From Variovorax sp. PAMC 28711 (lineage in GTDB: Bacteria; Pseudomonadota; Gammaproteobacteria; Burkholderiales; Burkholderiaceae_C), in NCBI RefSeq assembly GCF_001577265.1, contig NZ_CP014517.1, positions 1,355,001 through 1,419,000 of the forward strand: a DNA stretch of 64,000 nucleotides. Reading direction: 5' to 3'. Of the stretch, positions 8,204-17,641 are shown piece after piece; the first letter of the stretch is position 1, and each line of letters opens with the position of its first letter. The notes under the pieces were generated by a model. That model worked only from the letters and a program-made list of their open reading frames with translations, had not been told where the DNA came from and searched no databases. A program made the translations under genes and the position numbers.

Positions 8204-10060
8204 TCACAGCCCGAACTCGACCATTGCGACCGTCCGGCCTGGCCGGCTTTGCATGCGCAGCCGCGCGCCAATCGCCCGCGCGCGCTCGCTGAGCGCGCGC
8301 GGCGCCAAGCGCTCGGCGTCGAATCCCCGTCCGTTGTCGATCACACACAGGCGCAGCACAAGCCCGTGCTTCGCCGCTTCAATGCGCAGCACGCTGGCCT
8401 GGGCATGTTGCAGCACATTGGAAATCGCCTCAAACAGCAGGAACTGCAATTGCCGCATCGCCGCACCGTCGAGGTTGGCGACGGGGGCCAGCTCGTCGAC
8501 GGCCCATTCGAGCGAAAGGCCGGCGGCCGCGAAGCGCGGCGTCATTCGGTAGCGCAGCCCGGCAAGCAGCGCGCCGACGTCTCCGGGCGGCAGGTGAATC
8601 GAATCGATCGAGAGCTTGAGCTGGTCGAGCGAATCGCGCAGTGTGCGCAGCACCTCGGCATCGCTGCCCTGGCCGGATTGCAGTTGGCGGATGGCGGCGC
8701 TGATGTGCGAACCGACCCCGTCGTGCATGTCGCGCAGGATGCGCTCGCGCTCCTGCGTTCGCGCCTGTTCGCGTGCGCCCTGTTCGAGGCGCTCGTAAAC
8801 GAGGGCCAGCTCGTGCTCGCGGTCGGCGACCCGCGAGGCGAGCGTCTGCAGCAGGTCGCGCGCTTTGGCGCTCGCCTCGCGAAAACGGCTGATGACCAGT
8901 CCGAGCAGCGCCAAGCCGAAGAGCGTCGACGTGTAGCGCACCCACGTCGTGCTGCCGTAGGCATCCGACAGCCGGATCACCGCCCAGTCGCGACCAGCCG
9001 CAGCCACGGTGAGCACCGCCACCAGCGCGACCAGCACGCGCGGCAAGCTGGGCCGCCGAACGGTCGCCGCGACGAAGAACGACACGTACGCCACCACCGC
9101 GACGACCTCGATCGCAAGCCAGATCGTGAGCCAGTCCGGGCGCGCGCGCGAAAGCGCGAAGTAACAGACGACCACGGGAATCGTGAACACCCCGAGTGCG
9201 GCGCGCTCGAGCCAGCGCATGCCGGGTCGTCCGTGCCACCCCGCCAGGTGCTGGCAGAACATGACCACCGCGCCGGCCCAGCCGGAATAGCAGGCGGTCA
9301 TGAGGGTTCCCCATTCGACCCACGGCAGCGGCGGGTTCCTGATCGCGCCATCGGCCACGCGCATCGCCCAGCAGAACTCCGCGATCGCCGCCCACAGATA
9401 GAGATGCTCGCGGCGCGGCCGGGCCGGCACGCTGGCATCGACCTGCGTGAGCCAGAGCGCGAACGCGGTCACCCCCACGAAGAGGCTGAAGGCCGTCAGC
9501 AACACCGATCCCGTAAAGCGCCACGCGTAGGCCGATTCGTAGAGCCGGTGACGCACCAACGTCGCAGGACCGACCGTGACCGTCGACAAACCGGCACGGC
9601 GGCCGCTGTCCGCGCGCAGGTCGATCTGCAGCGTGTTGAGGCCCGGCTTCAGCAGGTCTTTTGGCAGCGGCACGTAGATCGGCGCCTTGCCATAGTCGGC
9701 GCCGCCCTCTGTCGAAAGGTCGCCGAACACCTGAAGCAGGCTGCCGTTCAGGCTGACCTCGAAGGCGCTGCCGGCACGCGGGATGAACAGGCCCCAAGGC
9801 GCCGAAGGCGGCTGACTCAGCACGAAAGGCAGCTCGAAGTGCGCTGTGCCGGGACGGCCTGCATGCTGGCGATCCCAGTGATAGGGCAGCTGCAGCGACG
9901 CGCCGCGAGTGACGCCATCCACGCGCGTGGTCACGGTAGCGGCATGCAAGGCCATGGCTTCGGGTTCGCTGGCGGCCAGCGCCCCCTGCGCCGCAAGCAG
10001 CAGCAGTGCCGCCGCACACAGGCGGCCCAGCGCGCGACGAAGTTCGTGCCTGCGCATCAC
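8204..10060 (-). CDS. Membrane sensor histidine kinase, 7TMR-DISM/NarX-DesK type
   Basis: This 618-residue sensor kinase has a signal peptide (about 1-29), a periplasmic jelly-roll-like sensor (about 30-175) and seven predicted membrane helices (about 180-395), the 7TMR-DISM architecture. A short coiled coil follows, then a HisKA_3 domain with the phosphoacceptor in ILRDMHDGVGSH (His446). The HATPase domain has an N box (Asn548, EAISNVLQHA) and a G1 box (DNGRGFD, from Asp575). The ligand is unknown; DISM sensors are thought to bind carbohydrates or other small molecules. It lies 12 nt downstream of its likely response regulator. Confidence 0.9.
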   Translation of the reverse strand: MMRRHELRRALGRLCAAALLLLAAQGALAASEPEAMALHAATVTTRVDGVTRGASLQLPYHWDRQHAGRPGTAHFELPFVLSQPPSAPWGLFIPRAGSAFEVSLNGSLLQVFGDLSTEGGADYGKAPIYVPLPKDLLKPGLNTLQIDLRADSGRRAGLSTVTVGPATLVRHRLYESAYAWRFTGSVLLTAFSLFVGVTAFALWLTQVDASVPARPRREHLYLWAAIAEFCWAMRVADGAIRNPPLPWVEWGTLMTACYSGWAGAVVMFCQHLAGWHGRPGMRWLERAALGVFTIPVVVCYFALSRARPDWLTIWLAIEVVAVVAYVSFFVAATVRRPSLPRVLVALVAVLTVAAAGRDWAVIRLSDAYGSTTWVRYTSTLFGLALLGLVISRFREASAKARDLLQTLASRVADREHELALVYERLEQGAREQARTQERERILRDMHDGVGSHISAAIRQLQSGQGSDAEVLRTLRDSLDQLKLSIDSIHLPPGDVGALLAGLRYRMTPRFAAAGLSLEWAVDELAPVANLDGAAMRQLQFLLFEAISNVLQHAQASVLRIEAAKHGLVLRLCVIDNGRGFDAERLAPRALSERARAIGARLRMQSRPGRTVAMVEFGL

Positions 10061-10072
10061 CGGGCCACACCC

Positions 10073-10816
10073 TCAGTGCAGATGCGGCAGCAGCCCGAGC
10101 CGCGTCGCCTCGTACACCGCCTCGTTCTTGGAATGCACCGCGAGCTTGCCGTACAGGTTCTTGATGTGCGTCTGCACGGTGTGCACGCTGAGGTTCTTGA
10201 GCCGCGCGATCTCGGCATAGGAAAAGCCACGCGCAATCAGCGTCAGCACCTCATGCTCCCGTCCAGATAGCAAGGCGCGACCTGCGGGCGGCGTGGTCGC
10301 AGGCGTCAGCGCGCGGGCCACCTCTGCTTGCGGCGACGCATGGGCCGCCGAGTGCAGGCTGCGGTACTTCTCGAGCACGCGGCGGGCAATCATGGGCGAG
10401 ATCGGCGACGCGCCGCCCTTCATGTCGATGATGGTTTGCGAAATGTCTTCCGGCGCCGCGTCCTTGTGGAGGTAGCCGACCGCACCGGCCTCGATGCTGG
10501 CGAGCACGTTGTCCTCGTCGCCGAAGACGGACACGACCAGCGGATCGCAGGCCGGAAAACGGGCGACCGCCGCACGGATCACATCGAGACCGCTGCCATC
10601 CGGCAGACCGAGGTCGACCAGCAGCACGTCCGGCGCGTCGCGTGTGGTCTGCAACCAGCCGATCGCCTCGCGCATCCGGCTGGCACTGCCGAGCCAGCGC
10701 AAACGATTGCAGCCGCGCACACCCGCTTCGAAAAAACTGCGTGCGCGCGGATCGTCCTCGACGACGAACACCCCCCACTTCTCTGCGGCGCTCTCCCCGA
10801 GTTGCTTGGTGTTCAT
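10073..10816 (-). CDS. NarL/FixJ-type response regulator
   Basis: This 247-residue regulator has a receiver domain with acidic pocket Asp21-Asp22 (VVEDDPRA), phosphoacceptor Asp68 (LLVDLGLPDGSG) and Lys118. A linker follows, then a LuxR-type helix-turn-helix (LSGREHEVLTLIARGFSYAEIARLKNLSVHTVQTHIKNLYGKL). It is the expected partner of the adjacent HisKA_3 kinase and probably acts as a transcription factor. I took the ATG at 10816 (MNTKQL); another at 10828 would add four residues and neither has a strong ribosome site. Target genes are unknown; the divergent lipoprotein gene 146 bp away is a candidate by position. Confidence 0.92.
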   Translation of the reverse strand: MNTKQLGESAAEKWGVFVVEDDPRARSFFEAGVRGCNRLRWLGSASRMREAIGWLQTTRDAPDVLLVDLGLPDGSGLDVIRAAVARFPACDPLVVSVFGDEDNVLASIEAGAVGYLHKDAAPEDISQTIIDMKGGASPISPMIARRVLEKYRSLHSAAHASPQAEVARALTPATTPPAGRALLSGREHEVLTLIARGFSYAEIARLKNLSVHTVQTHIKNLYGKLAVHSKNEAVYEATRLGLLPHLH

Positions 10817-10962
10817 GCCGCAGAGCATACGTCCCAGAAACAGTAAGAAACATTCTCGAACTCCCCGCTTTGTGGGATGCGCAGGCCGCCTTGCATCTTC
10901 AAACTCGCGCCCGTCAGCCTATTTTTTGTAACTTTTAGTAGATAACGAAACGGGGAAAACCG

Positions 10963-13131
10963 ATGAAGCACACGCACCTGACCCTCAAATCCGGCCTCGC
11001 CACCGCTTTGCTGGCATCGCTTGCCGCATGCGGCGGCGGGGGTGGCGGCGGAAGCGGCGGATTCTTCCTGCCGCCAGCGACGGGCAGCACGGCACCGGCT
11101 GCCGGAACGGACACCACTGCGGGAAGTGGCAACACCGACACGGGCGCCACGCTGGCCAAGCTGGACGGTGTCGTCGCCACAGGCGCCGCTTTCGCCGGCG
11201 CCACCGTGACCGTGACCGACCAGACCGGCGCGACTGTCTGCACCACGCCGACGAATGCGGACGGCACCTTCAGTTGCACCTTGCCTGCCACGACCAAAGC
11301 CCCGCTCGTCATCCGCGCCACGCGCGATGACCAGAGCCTATACAGCACCACGGCCAGCGCAGCCAGCGGCATCACGAACGTCACACCGCTCACCACGATC
11401 GTCGTTGCGCAGCTGTCGCCCGACGGCAACCCTGCGAGCCTTGCCGGCGCGATCCAAACGCAGCCTGACCTCGTCACCGCGACCACCATCCAAACCCAGG
11501 TCACCGAACTCGTCGCCGCGCTCAAGCCACTGCTCGACGCACTGGGCCAGGGCGCACTCGACGTGATGAGCGGAGCCTTCACCGCCGACGGCACGGGCGC
11601 AGACAAGGTGCTGGACTCGATCTCGGTCAGCGTGCTGCCCAACGGCACGTCCGCCAATATCGAAGTGACGGTGAAAACGGTGCCTACGGCCGATGGGGCT
11701 CCGCCCGTGTCGATCGTCTTCAACACCAGCGCACCCACGCCACCTCTCCCGACAACGGCAGCGGATCTGACCGCGTCCCTGGCGACAGACTTCCCGACGC
11801 CGACGGCTGTGGCAGCCCTGTTCCAACGCCTGACGGCTTGCTATGCCCTGCCACTCACCACGCGCGTCAATGGAAGCGGTGTCATCGACGACAACACCAA
11901 TGCCACCGGCACCGCATCCAACATCGCGGCCCCTGCCTGCAAAACGCTGTTCGTGAACGACGATCCGGCCACATTCTTCAGCAACGGTTTTCCCGTCGGC
12001 CGCGACAACAACAACAACGGATCCTTTGCCGGCATCTTCCGTTCCGGCGCCACCGGCGTGGTTTTCGATCGCGGCAACGTCGAGTACGCGCGCAGCAGCG
12101 CCGGCGAGTACGTGCTGAGCTACCGCTCGACCGACCGCTTCGGTGGCATCGACAACGACACCATCATTGCGCGCAACGTCGACGGCGTGCTCAAGCTGAC
12201 CGGCAACAACTACGCGTACCGCGTCACGCTGCGGCCGTACTCGGAAGACCGGGAGCGGATCAACTCCCCTGCCTTCAGCTCCTTCAACACCGGCTACAAC
12301 ATTTCGATCGACAACAAGCTGCTGAACTCCAATCCTGTCTTCTCGAAGGTGGAAGTCACGACGCCGTTCGACGCCCTGCCGCTCACCTACTACCCGGACG
12401 GAAATCTTTCTTTCTTGTCGATCAGCAGAAATGGGCTGCCCGGGGCGGCCAATCTGCAGTCGACCAGCATCGTGCGGCTCGCCGGCGCGTTCCAGAACCC
12501 GGCCACGCAGGGTCCCGTCAGCGCCAAGGAAACGGGCATCTACTACGTTCAGCCTGAATACACGGAAGCTCAGATCAGCGAAATACCCAACCAGAGCGTC
12601 TGGTCGGTGAAGTTCTTCCATGTGAACACGGCGATTCAGCCGATCGTGCAGACGTATCGCACCATCTCACGCGCACAAACGCTGAATGAAATCCGTCAAC
12701 TTAAGATCGCGCAACTGACCGACGCGCAGCGCGCGGAGATGGTCGCTGGCAGCAGTGCCACCGGCCGGTTCACGTTTGGCCAGGCAAGCCAAGCCGACCC
12801 CAACCTCATCGACTTCAGCTCCGAAGGAAACCTCGACGCCTGGACTGTGCCGCTGGGCGCCCTCGCCCCCACCTCCTTGAGTGCTCAGGGCAGCGCGCCT
12901 CCCATCAGCAATGTAGCCGGGGCACGATTCAACGATGGCACGAGCGTATTGAGCACGGCGCGCAAGGGCATCATCTACTGCGCCCGCCAAGGCCAGAACG
13001 ACTTGCATTGCGACCCCGCCGTGCCGTCCCAGTACGCCAACGGCACCTCGGTTGACCTGTTCGACCTCTGGGCGCGTAGTTCACGCCAGGTAGAGATCAG
13101 CAAGAAGGTGGTCACCAGAGCGCTCCCGTAA
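10963..13131 (+). CDS. Large secreted lipoprotein of unknown function with polyglycine linker
   Basis: The 722-residue product has a clear lipoprotein signal ending in the lipobox LAAC (Cys23), followed by a glycine run (about residues 24-33). Residues about 68-130 look like a carboxypeptidase-regulatory/beta-sandwich repeat (GATVTVTDQTGATVC, NADGTFSCTLP). The rest is Thr/Ser/Asn-rich and probably beta-structured, with several Cys pairs that could form disulfides. No catalytic motif is recognised. It stands alone between the divergent response-regulator gene and a strong terminator, with a GGGGA ribosome-site candidate 8 nt before the ATG. Surface or periplasmic location is inferred from the signal only. 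Confidence 0.82.
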   Translation: MKHTHLTLKSGLATALLASLAACGGGGGGGSGGFFLPPATGSTAPAAGTDTTAGSGNTDTGATLAKLDGVVATGAAFAGATVTVTDQTGATVCTTPTNADGTFSCTLPATTKAPLVIRATRDDQSLYSTTASAASGITNVTPLTTIVVAQLSPDGNPASLAGAIQTQPDLVTATTIQTQVTELVAALKPLLDALGQGALDVMSGAFTADGTGADKVLDSISVSVLPNGTSANIEVTVKTVPTADGAPPVSIVFNTSAPTPPLPTTAADLTASLATDFPTPTAVAALFQRLTACYALPLTTRVNGSGVIDDNTNATGTASNIAAPACKTLFVNDDPATFFSNGFPVGRDNNNNGSFAGIFRSGATGVVFDRGNVEYARSSAGEYVLSYRSTDRFGGIDNDTIIARNVDGVLKLTGNNYAYRVTLRPYSEDRERINSPAFSSFNTGYNISIDNKLLNSNPVFSKVEVTTPFDALPLTYYPDGNLSFLSISRNGLPGAANLQSTSIVRLAGAFQNPATQGPVSAKETGIYYVQPEYTEAQISEIPNQSVWSVKFFHVNTAIQPIVQTYRTISRAQTLNEIRQLKIAQLTDAQRAEMVAGSSATGRFTFGQASQADPNLIDFSSEGNLDAWTVPLGALAPTSLSAQGSAPPISNVAGARFNDGTSVLSTARKGIIYCARQGQNDLHCDPAVPSQYANGTSVDLFDLWARSSRQVEISKKVVTRALP

Positions 13132-13144
13132 TCGCACAGGCCCC

Positions 13145-13172
13145 AAAAAAGCCCCGTTCGCGGGGCTTTTTT
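13145..13172 (+). terminator. Strong intrinsic terminator after the lipoprotein gene
   Basis: GCCCCG-TTCG-CGGGGC (13151-13166) is a perfect six-pair GC stem with a four-base loop, flanked by six A before and six T after. It can terminate on either strand. It starts 13 nt after the lipoprotein stop and separates that gene from the esterase operon. Confidence 0.93.
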
Positions 13173-13236
13173 CCTTTTGAGAGAATCCGGCTGCAGCGCC
13201 CGTCCCGCCTGCGAGATTCGCTATCAAATTAGTAGC

Positions 13237-13833
13237 ATGAAACCCCAGCCCACCACCCACCTGCTCTACCTGCACGGATTTCGCTCTTCGCCGCAATCTG
13301 CCAAGGCGCGGCTGGTGGCCGAGCGGGTGGCAACGCGGCACCCCAAGGTGCAGTGGTGGGCGCCGCAATTGCCACCCTCGCCGCGCGAGGCGATGGACAG
13401 GGTCATGAAGGGCATCGAGGACTGGCCGCGCGACTCGATGGCCGTCATCGGCTCGTCGCTGGGCGGCTTCTATGCAACCTACGTGGCGGGCATGACGCGC
13501 TGCCGGCTCGTGCTGCTCAATCCGGCGGTGCGGCCCGCGCGCGACCTGGCGCGCCACATCGGCGACCAGACCAGCTGGCACGATCCATCGGAACATTTCT
13601 ATTTCCGGCCCGAGTACATCGCCGAGCTGCGTGCGCTCGAGGTCGGCACCCTGACGCGACCGGAACGGGCGCTGGCGATCGTCGCCAAGGGCGATGAGGT
13701 GCTCGACTGGCGCGAGATGTCGGCGCGCTATCCGGGCAGCCGCGTCAAGCTGCTGGAAGGCGGCGACCACGCGCTGTCGGATTTCGCCGGGGCGCACCTG
13801 GACGACGTGATGGCGTTCATCGACCCAGTCTGA
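13237..13833 (+). CDS. YqiA-like alpha/beta-hydrolase (esterase)
   Basis: This 198-residue cytoplasmic alpha/beta hydrolase begins with LLYLHGFRSSPQSAKA, typical of the YqiA/UPF0227 family. The nucleophile elbow is GSSLGG (Ser in G-x-S-x-G), and a C-terminal GGDHALSDF supplies the likely catalytic His; Asp in KGDEVLDW may complete the triad. The E. coli relative is an acyl-CoA thioesterase/esterase. I chose the ATG at 13237 because the longer frame from 13177 would start inside the terminator region and add non-homologous residues. It is followed 45 nt later by the RNase gene. Confidence 0.88.
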   Translation: MKPQPTTHLLYLHGFRSSPQSAKARLVAERVATRHPKVQWWAPQLPPSPREAMDRVMKGIEDWPRDSMAVIGSSLGGFYATYVAGMTRCRLVLLNPAVRPARDLARHIGDQTSWHDPSEHFYFRPEYIAELRALEVGTLTRPERALAIVAKGDEVLDWREMSARYPGSRVKLLEGGDHALSDFAGAHLDDVMAFIDPV

Positions 13834-13878
13834 AACGGCGCCGGGGCCGCGGCCGGAGCGCGCCTTGATAATCGTCAA

Positions 13879-15930
13879 ATGTTTGTATTGTTTGAAGAAG
13901 CCGGGAAATACCTCGGCGGCCGGCTGTTGTCGGAAGCCGAAGCCTCGGCACAGGTCGAGCTCGACACCGGCAAGCGCGTCAAGGTCAAGAGCGTCAACAT
14001 CGTGTTGCGCTTCGAGAAGCCGTCGCCCGCCGAATTGATCGCCGAGGCGCGCACGCTCGCCGCCACCATGGACCTGGACCTCGCCTGGGAATTCGCGGCG
14101 GACGGCGAGTTCGGCTTTGCCGACCTGGCGTCGGACTATTTCAGCGACAAGCCGACGCTCGTGCAGCAGGCCGCCGCGCTGTTCGCGCTGTTCGAGGCGC
14201 CGCACTACTTCCGGCGCGCCGGCAAGGGCCGCTTCAAGAAAGCGCCGGCCGAGATCGTTCAGCAGGCGCTCGCCGCCATCGAGAAGAAGAAGCTCGTCAC
14301 CGCGCAAATCGCCGACTGGGCGGTGCAGCTGGCCGATGGCGTCTGCCCGCCGCCGATCCGCGAGCAGCTCTACAAGATCCTCTTCAAGCCCGACAAGAAC
14401 GCGCCCGAGTACAAGGCCGTGGTCGACGCGTCGCGTGCGTCGCAAACCCCGCCGCTCGAACTGCTGGAGCGGGCGGGCGCCATCGATTCGCCCTACCAGT
14501 TCCACTGGCGCCGCTTCCTCTTCGAGAACTTTCCCAAGGGCACCACCTTCCCGGCGTTGCAGGCGCCGGTCATCGCCGACGAATTGCCCGTCGCCACCGC
14601 GCAGGCGTTCTCGATCGACGATTCGCAGACCACTGAAATCGACGATGCACTGTCGGTGCAAGGGCTGGGCAGCGGCACGGTGCTGGTGGGCGTGCACATC
14701 GCCGCGCCGGGCCTGGCGCTGGTGCCGGGCAGCGCGATCGACCAGGTCGCACGCGCCCGCATGTCGACCGTCTACATGCCGGGCTACAAGATCACGATGC
14801 TGCCCGACGACGTCGTGGCCGCCTACACGCTGCAAGAAGGCCGCGACTGCCCGGCCGTGTCGCTCTACGCCACCTTCGACGAAGCGACGCTCGAACTGCG
14901 CGGCACCGAGACGAAGCTCGAGCGCGTGCCGATCGTCGCCAACCTGCGCCATGACCAGCTCGATGCGGTGGTCACGCAGCCCTGGCTCGAAGACGGCGCA
15001 TTCACCAGCGAAAACACGCACGAAGCGGCGTCGCGACTGCGCGAGCCGCTGTCGTTTCTGTTCCGCCTGGCGAAGCACCTGAAGGCGCAGCGCGAGGTGG
15101 TGCGCGGCAAACCGGAGAACTTCAACCGGCCCGACTACAACTTCCGCCTCACCGGCAACGACGGCGAACCCCAAGGCCACGAGCCGGTGCAGATCACCAC
15201 GCGCCAGCGCGGCGCACCGCTCGACCTGATCGTCTCGGAAGCGATGATCCTGGCCAACAGCAGCTGGGGCGCCTGGCTCGGCGAGCTCGGCGTGCCCGGC
15301 CTCTACCGCAGCCAGGCCAGCATGGCGCCCGGCGTGAAGGTGCGCATGGGCACGCGTTCGCTGCCGCACGCCGGCCTCGGGGTGAAGAGCTACGCGTGGA
15401 GCACCTCGCCGCTGCGCCGCTACACCGACCTGGTGAACCAGTGGCAGATCATCGCGGCGGCGCGGCACGGCAAGACCGCTGCGCTGGCCGCGCCCTTCAA
15501 GCCGAAAGATGCCGATCTGTTCTCGATCCTCTCCGGATTCGACGCGGCCTACGCGACCTACAACGCCTACCAGGGCGGCATGGAGCGCTTCTGGACGCTC
15601 AAGTATTTGCAGCAGCAAGGCATCACCGAACTCACTGCGACCGTGGTCAAGGACATCCAGAACGGCGCGCTGGTGCGTGCCGACTCGTTGCCGCTGGTCT
15701 TCCCGGTGGCGGGGCAGCAGGAGCGCGGCGCGCACGTGCGCGTGAAGCTGGGCGAGATCGACGAGATCGCGCTCGACGTGCACGGCACGGTGATCGAACG
15801 CATCGATGTCCCGGCCGACGCCATGGCCGACGATGACGGCGGCGAGGAAGAAGAAGTGGCCGGTCCGATCGCCATCGCGGTCGACATGAGCGACAGCGAG
15901 GCCGCCTCGCCCGAGCCCGCCGCCGGATGA
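13879..15930 (+). CDS. RNB-domain ribonuclease (RNase II/R family)
   Basis: This is a 3'-5' exoribonuclease of the RNase II superfamily, 683 residues. The RNB catalytic centre is at about residues 243-258 (FSIDDSQTTEIDDALS), where clustered Asp residues bind two metals. Further family motifs include YMPGYKITMLPDDVV, EAMILANSSWGAWL and WSTSPLRRYTDLVNQWQI. The N-terminal cold-shock domains of RNase R are not evident, and the acidic C-terminal tail (DDDGGEEEE) is unusual. Its role in mRNA or tRNA turnover is inferred from the family. The last 4 nt overlap the TonB-like gene. Confidence 0.93.
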   Translation: MFVLFEEAGKYLGGRLLSEAEASAQVELDTGKRVKVKSVNIVLRFEKPSPAELIAEARTLAATMDLDLAWEFAADGEFGFADLASDYFSDKPTLVQQAAALFALFEAPHYFRRAGKGRFKKAPAEIVQQALAAIEKKKLVTAQIADWAVQLADGVCPPPIREQLYKILFKPDKNAPEYKAVVDASRASQTPPLELLERAGAIDSPYQFHWRRFLFENFPKGTTFPALQAPVIADELPVATAQAFSIDDSQTTEIDDALSVQGLGSGTVLVGVHIAAPGLALVPGSAIDQVARARMSTVYMPGYKITMLPDDVVAAYTLQEGRDCPAVSLYATFDEATLELRGTETKLERVPIVANLRHDQLDAVVTQPWLEDGAFTSENTHEAASRLREPLSFLFRLAKHLKAQREVVRGKPENFNRPDYNFRLTGNDGEPQGHEPVQITTRQRGAPLDLIVSEAMILANSSWGAWLGELGVPGLYRSQASMAPGVKVRMGTRSLPHAGLGVKSYAWSTSPLRRYTDLVNQWQIIAAARHGKTAALAAPFKPKDADLFSILSGFDAAYATYNAYQGGMERFWTLKYLQQQGITELTATVVKDIQNGALVRADSLPLVFPVAGQQERGAHVRVKLGEIDEIALDVHGTVIERIDVPADAMADDDGGEEEEVAGPIAIAVDMSDSEAASPEPAAG

Positions 15931-16775
15931 ACCTCAAGGACCTCAGCACCCTGCAGATCGCGCTCGGCCTGTCGGTCGTCGCGCATGCCGCGCTGCTCAC
16001 GGTCCGCTTCGTCGACCCGGAGGCTTTCAACCGCGTCTTCAAGGAAACGCCGCTCGAGGTGATCCTGGTCAACGCGCGCACCAACGAAAAGGCCGAGAAG
16101 GCCACCGCCATCGCGCAGACCTCGCTGGCGGGTGGCGGCGACCTTGAAAAAGGGCGCGCGACGAGCCCGCTGCCGCCCAGCGAATTCCGCACCGTCGGCG
16201 ATGCGACAGAAGATGCGCAAAAGCAGGTCGAGGCCTTGCAGGCGCAGCAGATGCTGCTGCTCGCGCAGGTCAAGCAGCAGCTCGCCGCGATGCCGATGCC
16301 CGATCCGCGGAACCAGGGCACGCCGGCCGAGAACGCGGCCCGCGAGGAGAAGCGCAAGCAACTCATCAACCTGCTGGCCGAGATCGAGCGTCGGGTCAAC
16401 GAAGAGAACGCGCGCCCGAAAAAGCGCTACATCAGCCCCGCGACCAAGGAGGCGGCGTATGCCGCCTACGTGGATGCGCTGCGTCGGCGCATCGAGGTGC
16501 GCGGGACCGAAAACTTCCCGGAAGCGGCAGGCAAGAAGCTCTACGGCCAGCTCACGATGCTGGTCACCGTCAACTTCGACGGCAACATCGTCAGCGCCGA
16601 AATCGTCGAGAGTTCGGGCGTGCCCTTGCTCGACCGGCGCGCGCAGGCCATCGTGCGCAGCATCGGCAACTTCGGCCGCTTCAGCGATGCGATGCGCCGC
16701 GAGACCGACCAGATCGCGCTGCCGTCGCGCTTCAAGTTCACCCGCGACGAGACGACCGAGCTCTCGTCCAAATAA
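15927..16775 (+). CDS. TonB-family energy transducer-like protein
   Basis: The 282-residue product has one N-terminal membrane segment (about 10-27, LQIALGLSVVAHAALLTV). A long Ala/Gln/Glu-rich helical periplasmic spacer (about 90-150) follows, then a C-terminal TonB-like domain (YGQLTMLVTVNFDGNIVSAEIVESSGVPLLDRRAQAIVRSI). TonB proteins couple ExbBD proton motion to outer-membrane receptors, but no exbBD or receptor gene is close and the Pro-rich spacer of classic TonB is missing. It may instead be a structural or envelope-linked TonB homolog. It overlaps the RNase gene by 4 nt and is 10 nt from aroE. Confidence 0.85.
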   Translation: MNLKDLSTLQIALGLSVVAHAALLTVRFVDPEAFNRVFKETPLEVILVNARTNEKAEKATAIAQTSLAGGGDLEKGRATSPLPPSEFRTVGDATEDAQKQVEALQAQQMLLLAQVKQQLAAMPMPDPRNQGTPAENAAREEKRKQLINLLAEIERRVNEENARPKKRYISPATKEAAYAAYVDALRRRIEVRGTENFPEAAGKKLYGQLTMLVTVNFDGNIVSAEIVESSGVPLLDRRAQAIVRSIGNFGRFSDAMRRETDQIALPSRFKFTRDETTELSSK

Positions 16776-16785
16776 AGACGTCGCC

Positions 16786-17622
16786 ATGGATTTGTATTGC
16801 GTGATGGGCAACCCGATCGAGCACAGCCGCTCGCCTTGGATTCATGCGCGCTTCGCCGAGCTGACGGGCGAGACGCTGCGCTACGAGCGCAGGCTGGTGC
16901 CGCTCGACGGCTTCGCGGCGACGTTGGCAGCGCTGCGTGCGGATCCCGGCGCCACGCTGCGCGGCTGCAACGTCACGGTGCCTTTCAAGTTCGATGCGGC
17001 CACGCTCGCAGAGCACATCTCGCCACGCGCCGCGCTGGCGGAAGCCGTCAACGTGCTGAGCTTTCAGGACGACGGCATCCACGGCGACAACAGCGACGGC
17101 ATCGGCCTCGTGCACGACATCACGGGCAACGCCGGCGTGCCGCTCGCCGGGCGCGACGTGCTGCTGATCGGTGCCGGCGGTGGTGCGTCCGGCGTGCTCG
17201 GCCCGTTCATCGAAGCCGGGGCCAAGCGCATCGTGGTGGCCAACCGCACACTCGCCAAGGCCATCGCGCTGGTGCAGCGCCATGCGGCGCTGGCACTTGC
17301 CCACCACGCGACGATCGAGGCGCAGTCGCTCGACACGGTCACCGGCGCTTTCGACATCGTCGTCAATGCGACAGCCTCCAGCCTCGCGGGCGGCGGCGTG
17401 CCGGTCGCGGGCAGCGTGTTGAAGCCGGGCGCACTGGCCGTGGACATGATGTACGGGCCCGCGGCGGCCGGCTTCATGGACTGGGCTCGGGCCCACGAGG
17501 CGGTGCCGCGCGATGGCCTCGGCATGCTGGTCGAGCAGGCGGCGGAAGCCTTCTCGATCTGGCGCGGCGTGCGACCGCCGGCGGCGCAGGTGCTGGCCGA
17601 ACTGCGCGCCGTGGTCGGCTGA
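16786..17622 (+). CDS. aroE: Shikimate dehydrogenase
   Basis: AroE reduces 3-dehydroshikimate to shikimate with NADPH. The 278-residue sequence has all the landmarks: the substrate-binding MGNPIEHSRSPWIH at the N-terminus, NVTVPFK with the catalytic Lys, GDNSDGIGL with the catalytic Asp, and the NADP loop GAGGGASGV. NRTLAKA and VNATASSL follow. I used the ATG at 16786, which starts directly before the conserved motif; the frame stays open upstream inside the TonB-like gene. A second shikimate-pathway gene, aroG, lies 11 kb away with its own control. Confidence 0.96.
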   Translation: MDLYCVMGNPIEHSRSPWIHARFAELTGETLRYERRLVPLDGFAATLAALRADPGATLRGCNVTVPFKFDAATLAEHISPRAALAEAVNVLSFQDDGIHGDNSDGIGLVHDITGNAGVPLAGRDVLLIGAGGGASGVLGPFIEAGAKRIVVANRTLAKAIALVQRHAALALAHHATIEAQSLDTVTGAFDIVVNATASSLAGGGVPVAGSVLKPGALAVDMMYGPAAAGFMDWARAHEAVPRDGLGMLVEQAAEAFSIWRGVRPPAAQVLAELRAVVG

Positions 17623-17641
17623 CCGGCACAGGACGCAACCC

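Noticed and set aside
8249..10270. Long plus-strand frame opposite the histidine kinase
   Set aside because: Antisense shadow; the kinase H, N and G boxes on the minus strand are unambiguous.
13081..15783. Very long open frame on the minus strand opposite the RNB nuclease and esterase
   Set aside because: It is a mirror frame caused by high GC and biased third positions. It has Arg/His/Gly-rich content with no motif, while the plus strand holds clear enzyme signatures.
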